Assembly (NCBI RefSeq): GCF_012979535.1
Contig: NZ_CP053015.1
Coordinates: forward strand, 2,170,001-2,234,000
Source of the DNA: Sphingomonas lacunae
GTDB lineage: Bacteria > Pseudomonadota > Alphaproteobacteria > Sphingomonadales > Sphingomonadaceae
Length of the DNA: 64,000 nt
Direction of reading: 5' to 3'
Shown: positions 19,208 to 28,692 of the stretch, piece by piece
Layout of the letters: each line of letters begins with the position of its first letter
Numbering within the stretch: the first letter of the stretch is position 1
Notes under the pieces: model-generated
What the model was told of the DNA's origin: nothing
Seen by the model: only the letters and a program-made list of their open reading frames with translations
Database searches by the model: none
Translations under genes and position numbers: made by a program

Positions 19208-20560
19208 TCAGATCTTCTTCGCCAGCGTGTAGGCGGGGCCGAAGCGGATGAGGGCTGCGCCGAGGAACGGCAGGGCGACGATCCACAGGCGGACGCCGGT
19301 GATGCCCTCCGGGCTGGCAATGCTGAAGGCGGCGGTGGTGCCGAGGCCGGCGCAGATAAGGAGGAGGCCGGTGACGAGACGCCAGAGCGGAAGCGGGCGG
19401 TCCTCTGCCTCGCCGCTGAGGCTGGGCGAGGGGCGCTCAAAGCGGGCGAAGGCGAGGATAAGCGGGACCAGCGCGGCGATGTACAGCAGGAACCAGACGG
19501 GGCGGGCGAGCCACCACTCACTGCTGCCCGGCGCAACGTGCAGGCCGATGCCTCCCATCAGCCATGCAGCGACCATCACCAGGACAAAGGCGGTGAGGTG
19601 CCAGAGGTAGATGGTCATGATCATGCCGTTGACGAGGACGGTGGCGGTCCATGCGCCGATGCGGCTGAGCATGGCGCGACCGAGCGGTTCGAGAGCGAGG
19701 GCGAGTCCTGTCTGGGTGATGCCGAGCGCGAGCAGGGCGAGGGTCGGCGGCATGGAGTTGCTCAAGGGTTCGCCGGGAACGCCAATCATCGCAACGGGAT
19801 AAGGGCCATAGTGGATCAGCGCTGTCAGCGCGGTTGCGCCGCCGACAGCCCAGAGCGCGGCTTTGGTGGGGCTGTTGAAATGGCCCGACTGCCACGCATA
19901 GCCAAGCTGGTGGATCGCCAGCCAGACAAAGGCGAAGTTGAGGAAGTTGATGTACGGCAAGTCAAAGCGCAGGGTCGCGACGTCGATGAGGATGGCGCCC
20001 GCGACGAACAGCGCAAAGGAGCCGAGGCCGAGCCGTTGCCACAGGGCGTGGCTGAACGGGACGGCGGCAGCGATCATCAGATAAACGGCGAGGAACCAGA
20101 CCGGGATCAGCGCGAGCTGGCAGGCCATTTCGACAATCGGCCGGGCGACGCCGAGCGCGGTGCCGGTGAGGGCGAACAGGGTCCAGACGAGGAACAGCGG
20201 CAGGACAGGGTTGACGAGGCGCTGCATGCGTCCGGTAAACCATTCTGCATAGGTGCCGCCGTCGCGCCGGTTTGCGCTCCATGACATGGCGTTGGAGAAA
20301 CCGCCGACAAGGAAGAAAAGCGGCATGACCTGAAAGCCGAGGGTTAGCCACTGTGTCCAGGGGATGATGCCGAGGAGGTGCCCGCCAGTGACCGCGCCGT
20401 CGCTTATGTAGGGGGCGGCGACAAGCCAATGGCCGACGACGACCGCGAGGATCGAAAGGGCGCGGAGGAAATCGACATAGCGATTGCGCTCGGGCGGAGC
20501 CTTTTCAGCCATTTGGCGGGCGCGGGACCAAAGGGTGGGCTTTGCTAGGGCGTTGCTCAT
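19208..20560 (-). CDS. Acyltransferase 3 family integral membrane protein
   Basis: The 450-residue protein starts with the family's signature: RYVDFLRALSILAVVVGHW, where the Arg and His motifs serve acyl transfer from the cytoplasmic or periplasmic face. About ten to twelve membrane helices follow, with PLFFLVGGFSNA and the loop FTGRMQRLVNPVLPLFL typical of the group. Such enzymes O-acylate surface sugars, glucans or lipids, but the substrate cannot be read from sequence and no polysaccharide genes are nearby. It sits between trpD and trpC on the same strand, an unrelated insertion into the pathway cluster. Confidence 0.85.
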   Translation of the reverse strand: MSNALAKPTLWSRARQMAEKAPPERNRYVDFLRALSILAVVVGHWLVAAPYISDGAVTGGHLLGIIPWTQWLTLGFQVMPLFFLVGGFSNAMSWSANRRDGGTYAEWFTGRMQRLVNPVLPLFLVWTLFALTGTALGVARPIVEMACQLALIPVWFLAVYLMIAAAVPFSHALWQRLGLGSFALFVAGAILIDVATLRFDLPYINFLNFAFVWLAIHQLGYAWQSGHFNSPTKAALWAVGGATALTALIHYGPYPVAMIGVPGEPLSNSMPPTLALLALGITQTGLALALEPLGRAMLSRIGAWTATVLVNGMIMTIYLWHLTAFVLVMVAAWLMGGIGLHVAPGSSEWWLARPVWFLLYIAALVPLILAFARFERPSPSLSGEAEDRPLPLWRLVTGLLLICAGLGTTAAFSIASPEGITGVRLWIVALPFLGAALIRFGPAYTLAKKI

Positions 20561-20618
20561 GCCGTTGTGTTTAGCACGAGGTGGTTAGTTTATTGCAATG
20601 GGGCCCCGCGCTTCAGAG

Positions 20619-20658
20619 CCGTTCGTCCTGATCCCTTCGACAGGCTTAGGGCGAACGG
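20619..20658. repeat. Sphingomonad-type intergenic palindrome, copy 3
   Basis: The outer arms CCGTTCG and CGAACGG are perfect inverted copies, enclosing CCCTTCGACAGG. It lies in the 126-bp gap between trpD and the acyltransferase gene. Confidence 0.65.
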
Positions 20659-20686
20659 ATTAGGGGGAGCGGACAGGGACCTGGGT

Positions 20687-21670
20687 TTAGTAAGCGATCC
20701 AGCAGTCGAGCAGGGCTTTGGCGAGGCCCTTGTCGAGGGCTTCGGCGGCTTCTTCGACGCCCTCGCGCAGGCTCTCTACCTCTTCGGCGACGAGCAGTGC
20801 GGCGGCGGCGTTGAACAGGACGGCGTCGCGGTAGGGACCGGGCTGCCCCATAAGGAGCGCCTTAAGTGCGGCAGCGTTCTCGGCGGGTTCACCGCCGCGG
20901 ATGGCATCGACCGGGTGGCTGGGAAGGCCGGCGTCGGCGGCGCTCCAGCGGGCCATGCTCACGCCGCCGTTGGTGACAGTCGCGACCTCATTGCCGCCCG
21001 CGAGGCTGAGCTCGTCGAGACCTTCATCACCCGAGATGATCAGGCTTTTCTCGGTGCCAAGCTGGCCCAGCGCCTCGGCATAGATGGGGACAAAGGCGGG
21101 ACTGGCGATGCCGATGAGCTGGCGGGTGACGCCAGCGGGGTTGGCGAGCGGGCCCATCAAGTTGAAGATGGTGCGGCGGCCAAGCGCCCGGCGGATTGGT
21201 GCAATGCGACCAAGCGCGGGGTGATATTTTTGCGCGAAGAGAAAGGCGATGCCGAGATCAGCGAGGGTGGCCTCTGCTGTTTCAGTCGCGCGGTCGAGAT
21301 TGAGACCGAGCGCTTCTAGCGTATCGGCGGCGCCGGCCTTGCTGCTGGCAGCGCGATTGCCATGTTTGGCGACGGGCACACCGCAGGCGGCAACGACCAG
21401 CGCGACGGCGGTCGAGACATTGAGCGTGTGGTGCCCGTCCCCACCGGTGCCGCAGACGTCGATGGCATTGGCGGGGGCGGTGACGGAGATGAGGCGGGCG
21501 CGCATGGCGCGCGCAGCGGCGGCAATTTCGATGGCAGTTTCGCCCCGGTCCGACAAAGCGACGAGGAAGTCGGCGATTGCTTCGGCGCTGACCGTGCCGT
21601 CAAGGATGGCGGCAAAGGCGGCGGCGGCTTCGTCGGCACTGAGTGGTTGGGCGGGGTTGGGGAGGGTCAT
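20687..21670 (-). CDS. trpD: Anthranilate phosphoribosyltransferase
   Basis: It transfers phosphoribose from PRPP to anthranilate. The 327-residue protein has the diagnostic PRPP-binding VCGTGGDGHHTLNVST, KHGNRAASSKAGAADTLEALG and the small helical N-terminal domain. Its ATG overlaps the trpG stop by 4 bases (ATGA), so translation is coupled. A palindrome follows about 30 bp past the stop. Confidence 0.97.
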   Translation of the reverse strand: MTLPNPAQPLSADEAAAAFAAILDGTVSAEAIADFLVALSDRGETAIEIAAAARAMRARLISVTAPANAIDVCGTGGDGHHTLNVSTAVALVVAACGVPVAKHGNRAASSKAGAADTLEALGLNLDRATETAEATLADLGIAFLFAQKYHPALGRIAPIRRALGRRTIFNLMGPLANPAGVTRQLIGIASPAFVPIYAEALGQLGTEKSLIISGDEGLDELSLAGGNEVATVTNGGVSMARWSAADAGLPSHPVDAIRGGEPAENAAALKALLMGQPGPYRDAVLFNAAAALLVAEEVESLREGVEEAAEALDKGLAKALLDCWIAY

Positions 21671-22278
21671 GCCAACCGCTCCAGCTCAGGGAGCGGGCCC
21701 GGCGTGAGGCCGGCGATGCGCAGAAAGTTGGCCAGCATCGCGTGGCCATGTTCGGTTGCGATGCTTTCGGGGTGGAACTGGACGCCGTGGATGGGAAGGG
21801 TGGCATGGCGCACGCCCATCACCGCGCCGTCCTCGCTGGTGGCGTTGACGATGAGGTCGGCAGGAATGTCCTCGACCACGAGGCTGTGATAGCGGGTGGC
21901 GGTGAAGGGGCTGGGCAGACCGGCGAACAGGCCGCTGCCGTCATGGCTGACGCTGGCGGTCTTGCCGTGCATCAGATGACCGCGCACCACCCGTCCACCG
22001 AAAGTCTGGCCGATCGCCTGATGACCGAGGCAGACACCGAGCAAGGGACGGTTATGCTCGGCACAGGCGGCGATGAGATCGAGGCTGATGCCGGCGTCAT
22101 CCGGCGTTCCGGGGCCGGGCGAAATGAGGAAACCGGCGGCATCCGAGGACAGCGCCTGGCCGACGCTCATCGCGTCATTGCGCACGACCTCCACCGCCAC
22201 GCCCAACTGTTGCAGGTAGTGGACGAGGTTGAAGGTAAAGCTGTCGTAATTGTCGATAACGAGGATCATGCCGGGCAT
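21667..22278 (-). CDS. trpG: Anthranilate synthase glutamine amidotransferase subunit
   Basis: It supplies ammonia from glutamine to TrpE. The 203-residue class I amidotransferase has the nucleophilic Cys in GVCLGHQAIGQ and the His-Glu pair in FHPESIATEHG. NYDSFTFNLVHYL marks the usual start; the ATG at 22269 (MILVIDNYDSF) is equally possible and gives 200 residues. TrpE is not adjacent: about 1.8 kb with two other genes lies between them. Confidence 0.96.
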   Translation of the reverse strand: MPGMILVIDNYDSFTFNLVHYLQQLGVAVEVVRNDAMSVGQALSSDAAGFLISPGPGTPDDAGISLDLIAACAEHNRPLLGVCLGHQAIGQTFGGRVVRGHLMHGKTASVSHDGSGLFAGLPSPFTATRYHSLVVEDIPADLIVNATSEDGAVMGVRHATLPIHGVQFHPESIATEHGHAMLANFLRIAGLTPGPLPELERLA

Positions 22279-22403
22279 TTAGGCGCAATGAATGCCAAGC
22301 CCAAGCGCTTTTGCGGCTTCAGCAGAATGTCGCTGTTTACGAGATGGCAAAGTTGCGGCGGTAGGTTGCGCCGGATCATGACGCCAGCGTCAGGGGATGT
22401 GCC

Positions 22404-23234
22404 GTGAACAGCCGTTTCGCAACCGCCGAAGACCGAGCGCTCCAGAGTTGGTGGAGCCGCTTTGCCGGTTCGCCCATGCAACAGGCGATCCAACTCGAAC
22501 AATTCACTGACGCCTTTGTTGAGACGCGTCAGGGGACTTGCTGGCTTGACGGCGAATCGGCCTGGCTGCTTGAATCCGACGAGCGGCGCGAGTTCACCGA
22601 GCGCGCGCGCGAGATCATCGCCCAGCGCTTTGCGATGGAAGGGCGCGGGTTGATGGCGATGATGATTGTCGCACCAATTGCCTTCATGCTGGTGCAATGG
22701 GTGCTTGGCAGTCTTGCCGGACTTGCCGATCCTTGGCCAATGCGCGCGGCGATCGGTGTTGTTTTTTCGCTGGCCTTTGCAGCTTCAATGCCGGTCTATT
22801 GGCAAAAGTGGCGGCTGGAAGCGCTACGCCAGAGGATGCGCCTCCGTATGGCAGATCGTGCGCCGCTAAGTGGTGACGCCATTGCAGATAGAAAGCGCAG
22901 CAACCCTTGGCAGACGCTGACGCAGGCGCTGGTTGTCATCGTGCTGCTGGTGACCTTGGCGGCAGGGCTTGCCACATATCCGCCCGTGGCCCGGTTGATC
23001 GCTCCAATGGGGCTCAACCTGACTGAGGAAATGGTCATGACGCGGTTGACCCCATGGTTGCTGGTGATGATTGTGCTTGTCTGGGCGATGTTCGGCCTCT
23101 CGCGCATCCGCCGCTGGCGCAATGGTCGTCGGGATGCCCGGCTGGCCGAGGACCGGATGCTGGCCAGCAGAACCCTGCCCGTCGACATTGTGCCAACGGT
23201 ACATCCGCTGGCGGGGGACATTGATCGGCTCTAG
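22404..23234 (+). CDS. Four-helix membrane protein of unknown function, inserted in the trp block
   Basis: I do not recognise a family. The 276-residue protein starts with GTG (SD AGGGGAT), has a soluble N-terminus with an acidic/aromatic stretch, two membrane helices (about 79-100 and 112-133), a short basic loop, then two more (about 172-192 and 209-228), and an Arg-rich cytoplasmic tail. Base composition is like its neighbours. It is the only plus-strand gene in this block; its 3' end overlaps the convergent glycosidase-like gene by 4 bp, and its start is divergent from trpG. It may be conserved only among close relatives. Confidence 0.65.
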   Translation: MNSRFATAEDRALQSWWSRFAGSPMQQAIQLEQFTDAFVETRQGTCWLDGESAWLLESDERREFTERAREIIAQRFAMEGRGLMAMMIVAPIAFMLVQWVLGSLAGLADPWPMRAAIGVVFSLAFAASMPVYWQKWRLEALRQRMRLRMADRAPLSGDAIADRKRSNPWQTLTQALVVIVLLVTLAAGLATYPPVARLIAPMGLNLTEEMVMTRLTPWLLVMIVLVWAMFGLSRIRRWRNGRRDARLAEDRMLASRTLPVDIVPTVHPLAGDIDRL

Positions 23235-24067
23235 CGGGTGTCTGGCCCAGAGACGCGCTCGCTCACCACGATCATCGGCCCCAGGGGCACATCCTGATCG
23301 AACCGGCCCGAAGCGGCATCCCACAGGCTGGAGACGAAACCATCGAGGAACAGGGCGTTGGGGCAATCGAGCCGGTCGCGAAACAGGCGGGCGAGCTTGC
23401 CGAACGAGACCTTGTCGTCGCTGATGACGAAGACGGGAAGGCCAGCGGTGGTGACGCCAACACCATTGCGGATCTTGCGCGACGGGCCGTCGGGAGCGAT
23501 GCGTGGATGGAGCGCGCCATTGATGACGAGCATCGGGCCGGATTGGGTAGCGTAGCGAATGCCGGTGGGCGCGGTAGCAGCGAAGCTGTCGGTCGTGGCG
23601 ACGTGGAAACCCGCTGCATCCTGCCAGAAGACGCCATTGGGCAGCAGGTGGAAATTGCCGTCGCCCTCGCGCCGGTTGAGCCTATGGCCTTTGCGGCCAT
23701 CCTCGACATAAAGGCCGATGGGGCGCCCTTTGAGGTCATACATGCCGGCGTTCATCGCTAAGCTGACGCGGGTGGATGCAGGGCCGAGGAGCTTGGCGAG
23801 ATTGCCGAAGGTGAGCAGAGGTTTACCATCGGCGCCAGTGGCCGCAAGGCGCAGGTCGTGACGGGCGGGATCGAGGCGGCAGACGGTGAAGCGGGAGCCT
23901 TCAAACTCGATGGGCTCGCAGGCGGGCTGGACGGCATTGCGGCGCTGTTCCGGGCGGGCATAGAGTTGCCACAGGCCAGTGGCGGCGAGGATGAAGACTA
24001 TGGCGAGGATAATCCGCCGACCGCGCCGGACGTGGTAATGGGCGAGACGGTCGCCCGACGGAGTCAC
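23231..24067 (-). CDS. Phosphodiester glycosidase (NAGPA/DUF2233) family protein, membrane anchored
   Basis: I place the start at the GTG at 24067, which overlaps the trpE stop as GTGA; a longer frame from 24145 would lie inside trpE. The 278-residue protein has one N-terminal helix (about 19-34), so the rest is probably periplasmic. The NAGPA-domain marks are MNAGMYDLKGRPIGLYVEDG, GPMLVINGALHP, IRNGVGV and ALFLDGFVSSLW. The family includes the enzyme that uncovers mannose-6-phosphate in animals and bacterial exopolysaccharide proteins; the substrate here is unknown. Coupling to trpE is noteworthy because the function is unrelated to tryptophan. Confidence 0.8.
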   Translation of the reverse strand: MTPSGDRLAHYHVRRGRRIILAIVFILAATGLWQLYARPEQRRNAVQPACEPIEFEGSRFTVCRLDPARHDLRLAATGADGKPLLTFGNLAKLLGPASTRVSLAMNAGMYDLKGRPIGLYVEDGRKGHRLNRREGDGNFHLLPNGVFWQDAAGFHVATTDSFAATAPTGIRYATQSGPMLVINGALHPRIAPDGPSRKIRNGVGVTTAGLPVFVISDDKVSFGKLARLFRDRLDCPNALFLDGFVSSLWDAASGRFDQDVPLGPMIVVSERVSGPDTR

Positions 24068-25602
24068 TGTCCGAACCCTGCCTCTCCGGCGAGGCGGATG
24101 GCTTCGCGGGCGGCAGCCACAAGCGCGCCGGCCTTGGCTTCGCATTCGCGCTGTTCATAGTCTGGCACCGAATCGGCGACGATGCCTGCGCCGGCGGTGA
24201 CGTGGAGCGTGCCGTCCTTGACGATGCCGGTGCGCAGGACGATGCAGCTGTCCATCGTGCCGTCGGGGGCGAAATAGCCGATGCCGCCGGCGTAGGGCCC
24301 GCGCGTTTCTGGTTCGAGGCTGGCGATGATTTCAGCCGCACGGACTTTGGGGGCGCCCGACACAGTGCCAGCGGGGAAACCGGCGAACAGCGCGTCGATG
24401 GCGTCCTTGTCTGGCGCCAGCCTGCCGACGACGTTCGAGACGATGTGCATGACATGGCTGTAGAATTCGACGGCGTAGCTGTCGGTCACGCGGACAGTGC
24501 CAGCGGCGGCGGCGCGGCCGACATCGTTGCGGCCAAGATCGAGCAGCATGAGATGCTCGGCGCGCTCCTTGGGATCAGCCAGCAGGCTGTCGCGGTTGGC
24601 GATGTCTTCGGCGGCGCTGGCTCCGCGTGGACGGGTTCCGGCAATCGGCCGGATGGTGATCTCGCCATCGCGGACGCGGACCAGGATTTCCGGTGATGAG
24701 CCAACCACCGCAAAGCCCGGCATGTCGAGGAAATAGAGGAAGGGCGAGGGGTTGATGCGCCGCAGCGAGCGGTAAAGCTGGAACGGCGGCAGCGGGAAGG
24801 GTGCGGTGAAGCGCTGGGCGAGGACGACCTGGAAGATGTCGCCCGCGACGATATGCTCCTTCGCGGCCAGCACCATCTCGTGATAGCGGCCGGCGGGGAG
24901 CGTCGGGTTGAGCGCAATGCCGGCGGGATCGGGCAGGGCGGTGAGGTCGGTTGCGTCCTCGATCGGCAGCGGCCCGGCGAGGCGAGCGGCAGCGGCCTCA
25001 ATGCGGTCCTGCGCCTCGGATACAACCTGTTCCGGAGAAATGCTGCCGGGCCAGACGGGCGCGGCAAAGGTCAGTTGGTCGGTGAGCCGGTCAAAGACGA
25101 GGATCAATGTCGGCCGGACGAACAGCATGTCGGGCACGTCGACCGGATTGGGCGCAGGACGCGGCAGTTTTTCGACCAGGCCATAGCTTTCATAGGCGAA
25201 ATAGCCGACGAGGCAGGCGAGGGTAGGTGGCAGACCCTCGGGCATTGGGTCGATACGGCATTCGGCGACGAGGGCGCGCAATGTTTCGAGTGGATTGCCG
25301 TCGAGCGGGGCAAAGGCGCTGCGATCGGTTGCCCAGTGGCGGTTGATCTCGCTGGTGGTGCCCTGACCGCGAATGACCAGATCAGGGGCGAGTCCGATCA
25401 GGCTATAGCGGCCACGCGTTTCGCCGCCTTCGACTGATTCCAGCACCCAGTCCCCCCGGCCCGGTTCGATCAGCTTGAGCGCCGCGGAAACGGGGGTTTC
25501 AGTGTCACAGATTCGGCGCGACCAGATGAGGCCGGGCATCCCCTTGGCGAGTGCATCGCGTGCCGCGTCACGACCGGCAATGCCCTGTACTGGCGATGAC
25601 AT
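24064..25602 (-). CDS. trpE: Anthranilate synthase component I
   Basis: It converts chorismate to anthranilate using ammonia from TrpG. The 512-residue protein has the N-terminal feedback site (VLESVEGGETRGRYS, tryptophan-binding LLES-like) and the chorismate-binding C-terminal blocks: GSSPEILVRV, PIAGTRPRG, HLMLLDLGRNDVGR, FPAGTVSGAPKVRA and GIGYFAPDG. A GTG six bases upstream (25608) is an alternative start. It follows ppiD by 56 bp with no room for a leader peptide, so classical attenuation is unlikely. Confidence 0.97.
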   Translation of the reverse strand: MSSPVQGIAGRDAARDALAKGMPGLIWSRRICDTETPVSAALKLIEPGRGDWVLESVEGGETRGRYSLIGLAPDLVIRGQGTTSEINRHWATDRSAFAPLDGNPLETLRALVAECRIDPMPEGLPPTLACLVGYFAYESYGLVEKLPRPAPNPVDVPDMLFVRPTLILVFDRLTDQLTFAAPVWPGSISPEQVVSEAQDRIEAAAARLAGPLPIEDATDLTALPDPAGIALNPTLPAGRYHEMVLAAKEHIVAGDIFQVVLAQRFTAPFPLPPFQLYRSLRRINPSPFLYFLDMPGFAVVGSSPEILVRVRDGEITIRPIAGTRPRGASAAEDIANRDSLLADPKERAEHLMLLDLGRNDVGRAAAAGTVRVTDSYAVEFYSHVMHIVSNVVGRLAPDKDAIDALFAGFPAGTVSGAPKVRAAEIIASLEPETRGPYAGGIGYFAPDGTMDSCIVLRTGIVKDGTLHVTAGAGIVADSVPDYEQRECEAKAGALVAAAREAIRLAGEAGFGQ

Positions 25603-25658
25603 GCTCACGCCCGATGATACCCCTGTTTGCGATCAGCCAGAGATGACTGGCGCGATGA

Positions 25659-27602
25659 TCAGTTGGCCGGAGCAGCTGTGCCGGTCATTTCGGCACGCAA
25701 GGTGGCAAGCGCTTCGCGGTCCAAAGTGACAGGAAAGGCCGCGCGGGCAGCTGCGACAATCGATTCTATCAACTCGCCACCCAACGGATCACGGAACTGT
25801 TGCTGTACCGATTGGATCAATTCAGGTGCTTCAGCAGCATTGCCCCGGATCGAACGGGCGAGATGCAGAACCATCCAGCCAGCTCCGGCCGGCAGCTCCA
25901 GCGTTCTGGTCGAACCCTGTGGCATCGAGAAGAGCAGGGTGATTTCCGGGGGCACTCGCTGCCCCGTCTGGTTGAGATTGATCCGCCGCCCACTGATGGT
26001 CTGCACCGAAGTCGAGACCCCGGCCGCAGCAGTGGCGGCGGCAAGCGACTGACCACCTTCAACCGCGGCAAGGATCTGCCGTGCCTTGGCCCGCGCCACC
26101 TTGGCGCCTTCATTGCGGCGCCAGTCGGCGACAACGGCCTCGCGGATCGAGGCGAGCGGTGGCGGAGCCGCAGGCACCAGCTGTGCCACTTCGACAAGGG
26201 CAAAGCGGCGGTTTTCCTCTATCTGGATCAGCTGACCGGCATCCCCTTCATGCCCGGAAAAAGCCGGGCCGATAAGCGGTGCGAGGACAGGGTCAGGGCG
26301 GAAACCCGGATTGCCGGGCGCGGTGCCATTGGGCAGGATCGCCGGGGTGGTAACGACCTGGAGGCCCTTGTCCTGGGCTACTTCAGCGACAGACGCACCG
26401 CTGTTCAGCGCGGTTTGCACGCTATTGTACAGGTCGACCATGGCCTCTTGCCGCTTGCGCTCGGCAACGATGCGGGTGAGTTCAGGGGTCGCTTCGGCAA
26501 GCGAGCGGGCGGGCCGCCGATTGATTTCTTCGACCTTGAGAACGATGAAGCCTAGCGGCACCTGCAACGGGCCTACTGTGGCGCCCTGATTGGCGGCAAA
26601 GGCCGCGCGGGCAACCTCGGCGCTGGTCTGTCCAGCAAAGCTGGCTTCGCTGGTCGCTGTCACCGGCGCGGCGGACAGGCCGGCGGCCGAGGCAGCGGCG
26701 GCAAGGCTTTGTCCACCGCGGATGCCCGCTGCGATGCGGTCTGCCACGGCACGGCTGCCGGCAATGACCTGGCTCAGGCGCCGGCTTTCCTGCGCGGCAT
26801 ATTGGCCAGCATTGGCGGTAAATTCGGCCTGGATTTCAGCAGGCGTCGGCGGGGCAATGGTGCCGAGCGCCGATTCATCCAGCAGGGCATAACGGATCGA
26901 TCGTCGTTCGGGTATCGTATAGCGGGCGCGCTGGTTCCTGTAGAATTCAGTCAGTTGCGCCTCAGTCGGTGCGCCGCCGGGTGCATAGGCTGATGCCGGA
27001 ATGAAGGCGGCTTGGCCTTCGCGTTGTTCGAGCAGCAGCGACGCATAGGTGGCAGCCATGCCCTGCGGTATCTGAAGCGACGCACCGATTGGCTGGACCA
27101 GCTGGCGGACGATGGCGTCATTTTCCATGTCGCGGCGCAGGCGCTCATCGGTCAGCCCGACTTCGCCGATCCGGCGTTCATAAACGGTCTGGTCAAAACT
27201 GCCGTTGAGGCCGGCGAATGCCGGGTTGCGGGCGATGGCGGCGTCAATGAACAATTTGTCCACGCTAATTCCGCGCGAGCGCGCATATTGTTCGAGAGCA
27301 AAATAGTCGGCGCTTTCCTCCACCAGCTTGTCAAAGCTGTCACCGGCCAGAAATTCCGCCATCGTCAGGCCGGGCTGTTGCTGGGCTGCCCTGTCATAGG
27401 CGAGTTTGATGCGCGTACGCACATCCGCCGCCGTGAGCTCCCGCTTGCCCACGGCCATGACATGTCCGCTTGATACGCTGGCGTTGGGAGCGACAATGTT
27501 GACATCACCCAGCAGGAACATGATGCCCAGGATGACAAGCAGGGTAAGGGCCACAAAGGCCCCGATCTTTGATGTGACCGTGCGGCGAATGGCGGTAATC
27601 AT
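25659..27602 (-). CDS. ppiD: Membrane-anchored periplasmic peptidyl-prolyl isomerase (PpiD-like)
   Basis: PpiD-type chaperones help proteins leaving the Sec channel to fold. The 647-residue protein has one N-terminal helix (about 13-33, IGAFVALTLLVILGIMFLLG), a SurA_N-like chaperone region (about 45-230) and a PpiC-type rotamase region (about 240-370), then a second chaperone-like part. I use the ATG at 27602, which puts the anchor at the family's position; upstream in-frame starts add 31 residues and lie in the divergent promoter region with tpiA. In alphaproteobacteria ppiD often precedes trpE, as here. Confidence 0.9.
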   Translation of the reverse strand: MITAIRRTVTSKIGAFVALTLLVILGIMFLLGDVNIVAPNASVSSGHVMAVGKRELTAADVRTRIKLAYDRAAQQQPGLTMAEFLAGDSFDKLVEESADYFALEQYARSRGISVDKLFIDAAIARNPAFAGLNGSFDQTVYERRIGEVGLTDERLRRDMENDAIVRQLVQPIGASLQIPQGMAATYASLLLEQREGQAAFIPASAYAPGGAPTEAQLTEFYRNQRARYTIPERRSIRYALLDESALGTIAPPTPAEIQAEFTANAGQYAAQESRRLSQVIAGSRAVADRIAAGIRGGQSLAAAASAAGLSAAPVTATSEASFAGQTSAEVARAAFAANQGATVGPLQVPLGFIVLKVEEINRRPARSLAEATPELTRIVAERKRQEAMVDLYNSVQTALNSGASVAEVAQDKGLQVVTTPAILPNGTAPGNPGFRPDPVLAPLIGPAFSGHEGDAGQLIQIEENRRFALVEVAQLVPAAPPPLASIREAVVADWRRNEGAKVARAKARQILAAVEGGQSLAAATAAAGVSTSVQTISGRRINLNQTGQRVPPEITLLFSMPQGSTRTLELPAGAGWMVLHLARSIRGNAAEAPELIQSVQQQFRDPLGGELIESIVAAARAAFPVTLDREALATLRAEMTGTAAPAN

Positions 27603-27831
27603 GCGGGAGGGGCCACTATCCTGAAAAGGGAGCCGGTCCGGTTGGGACCAGCATGGATTGAGAGCCGCTTTAGGCAAGGCCGGGGCTGGCTTCAACCCTG
27701 CTCTGTTGGACCACCTGCGGCAAGGCAGATGAAAAGCGGTGCGGGTTGCGGTTGAGGCGAGCCGATGCTGTCGCTAGGGGAGGCAGGACTCATACGGCAC
27801 AGGACTGCCAAAGCACCAAGGGGACGAGGCG

Positions 27832-28566
27832 ATGCGGCGCAAATTTATTGTCGGCAACTGGAAGATGAACGGTTCGCGTGATTCCATCCACGAGGCCAAG
27901 GGGATTGCCGAAGCCGCCAAAAACTACCCTTCTGTCGATGTCGCATTGTGCCCTCCCTTCACTCTGGTGGCGGGTTTCGCCTTTGCCCTGCCCGAGTTCA
28001 GCATCGGTGGGCAGGATTGTCATGTGAAACCATCCGGTGCCTTCACCGGCAGTGTTTCGGCGGCGATGCTGGCCGACGCACGGGCCAAGCTCGTGATCGT
28101 TGGCCATAGCGAGCGCCGCGAGGGGTTGGGCGAGACGAATGACGAGATAAAGGCCAAGTGCGAAGCCGCCCTGACCGAGGGGTTGCGGGTCATTGTTTGC
28201 GTCGGTGAACCCCTGTCGGTGCGTGAGGAAGGCAAAGCGATTGATTATGTGCTGGCGCAGGTAGCAGGCAGCCTGCCCTATGCGCTGCTGAAGGACCCGT
28301 CGCAGGTAGCCATCGCCTATGAGCCGATCTGGGCCATTGGCACAGGACTGACACCGTCTTCCGATGATATTGCCGCGATGCATGGCGCCATTCGCGCCGC
28401 ATTGGGCGACGCGGGCGAAGTGATGGCGATCCTGTACGGTGGCTCGGTCAATGGCGACAATGCCTCGGAAATCCTGCATTTGCCTGATGTTGATGGTGCG
28501 CTGGTAGGCGGCGCCAGCCTGACTGCCGACAAATTTGTGCCGATCATCGCGGCAGCAGCCTGCTGA
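27832..28566 (+). CDS. tpiA: Triosephosphate isomerase
   Basis: It interconverts dihydroxyacetone phosphate and glyceraldehyde-3-phosphate. The 244-residue barrel begins FIVGNWKMNGS with Asn9 and Lys11; the catalytic His92 is in VGHSERRE and Glu164 in IAYEPIWAIGTG. The phosphate loop GGSVNGDNA and GALVGGASL are present. It is divergent from ppiD with a gap of about 230 bp, and is followed by secG and pyrG in the same direction. Confidence 0.97.
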   Translation: MRRKFIVGNWKMNGSRDSIHEAKGIAEAAKNYPSVDVALCPPFTLVAGFAFALPEFSIGGQDCHVKPSGAFTGSVSAAMLADARAKLVIVGHSERREGLGETNDEIKAKCEAALTEGLRVIVCVGEPLSVREEGKAIDYVLAQVAGSLPYALLKDPSQVAIAYEPIWAIGTGLTPSSDDIAAMHGAIRAALGDAGEVMAILYGGSVNGDNASEILHLPDVDGALVGGASLTADKFVPIIAAAAC

Positions 28567-28692
28567 TCCTGCAGGTGCTACCGCCGGGGCTGATCCCGCA
28601 GCGGTTGATTGCCGGGCCATTGCGCCCTATGTGCGCGGTCAACTAGGTGGCAGACGCGTCGCCCATTCCCGTTTCAGCAGGTTGTGCAGCAG

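Noticed and set aside
25636..25651. GCCAG/CTGGC hairpin in front of trpE as an attenuator
   Set aside because: The stem is only 5 bp, there is no T run and no leader peptide rich in Trp; most likely a chance structure near the ppiD stop.
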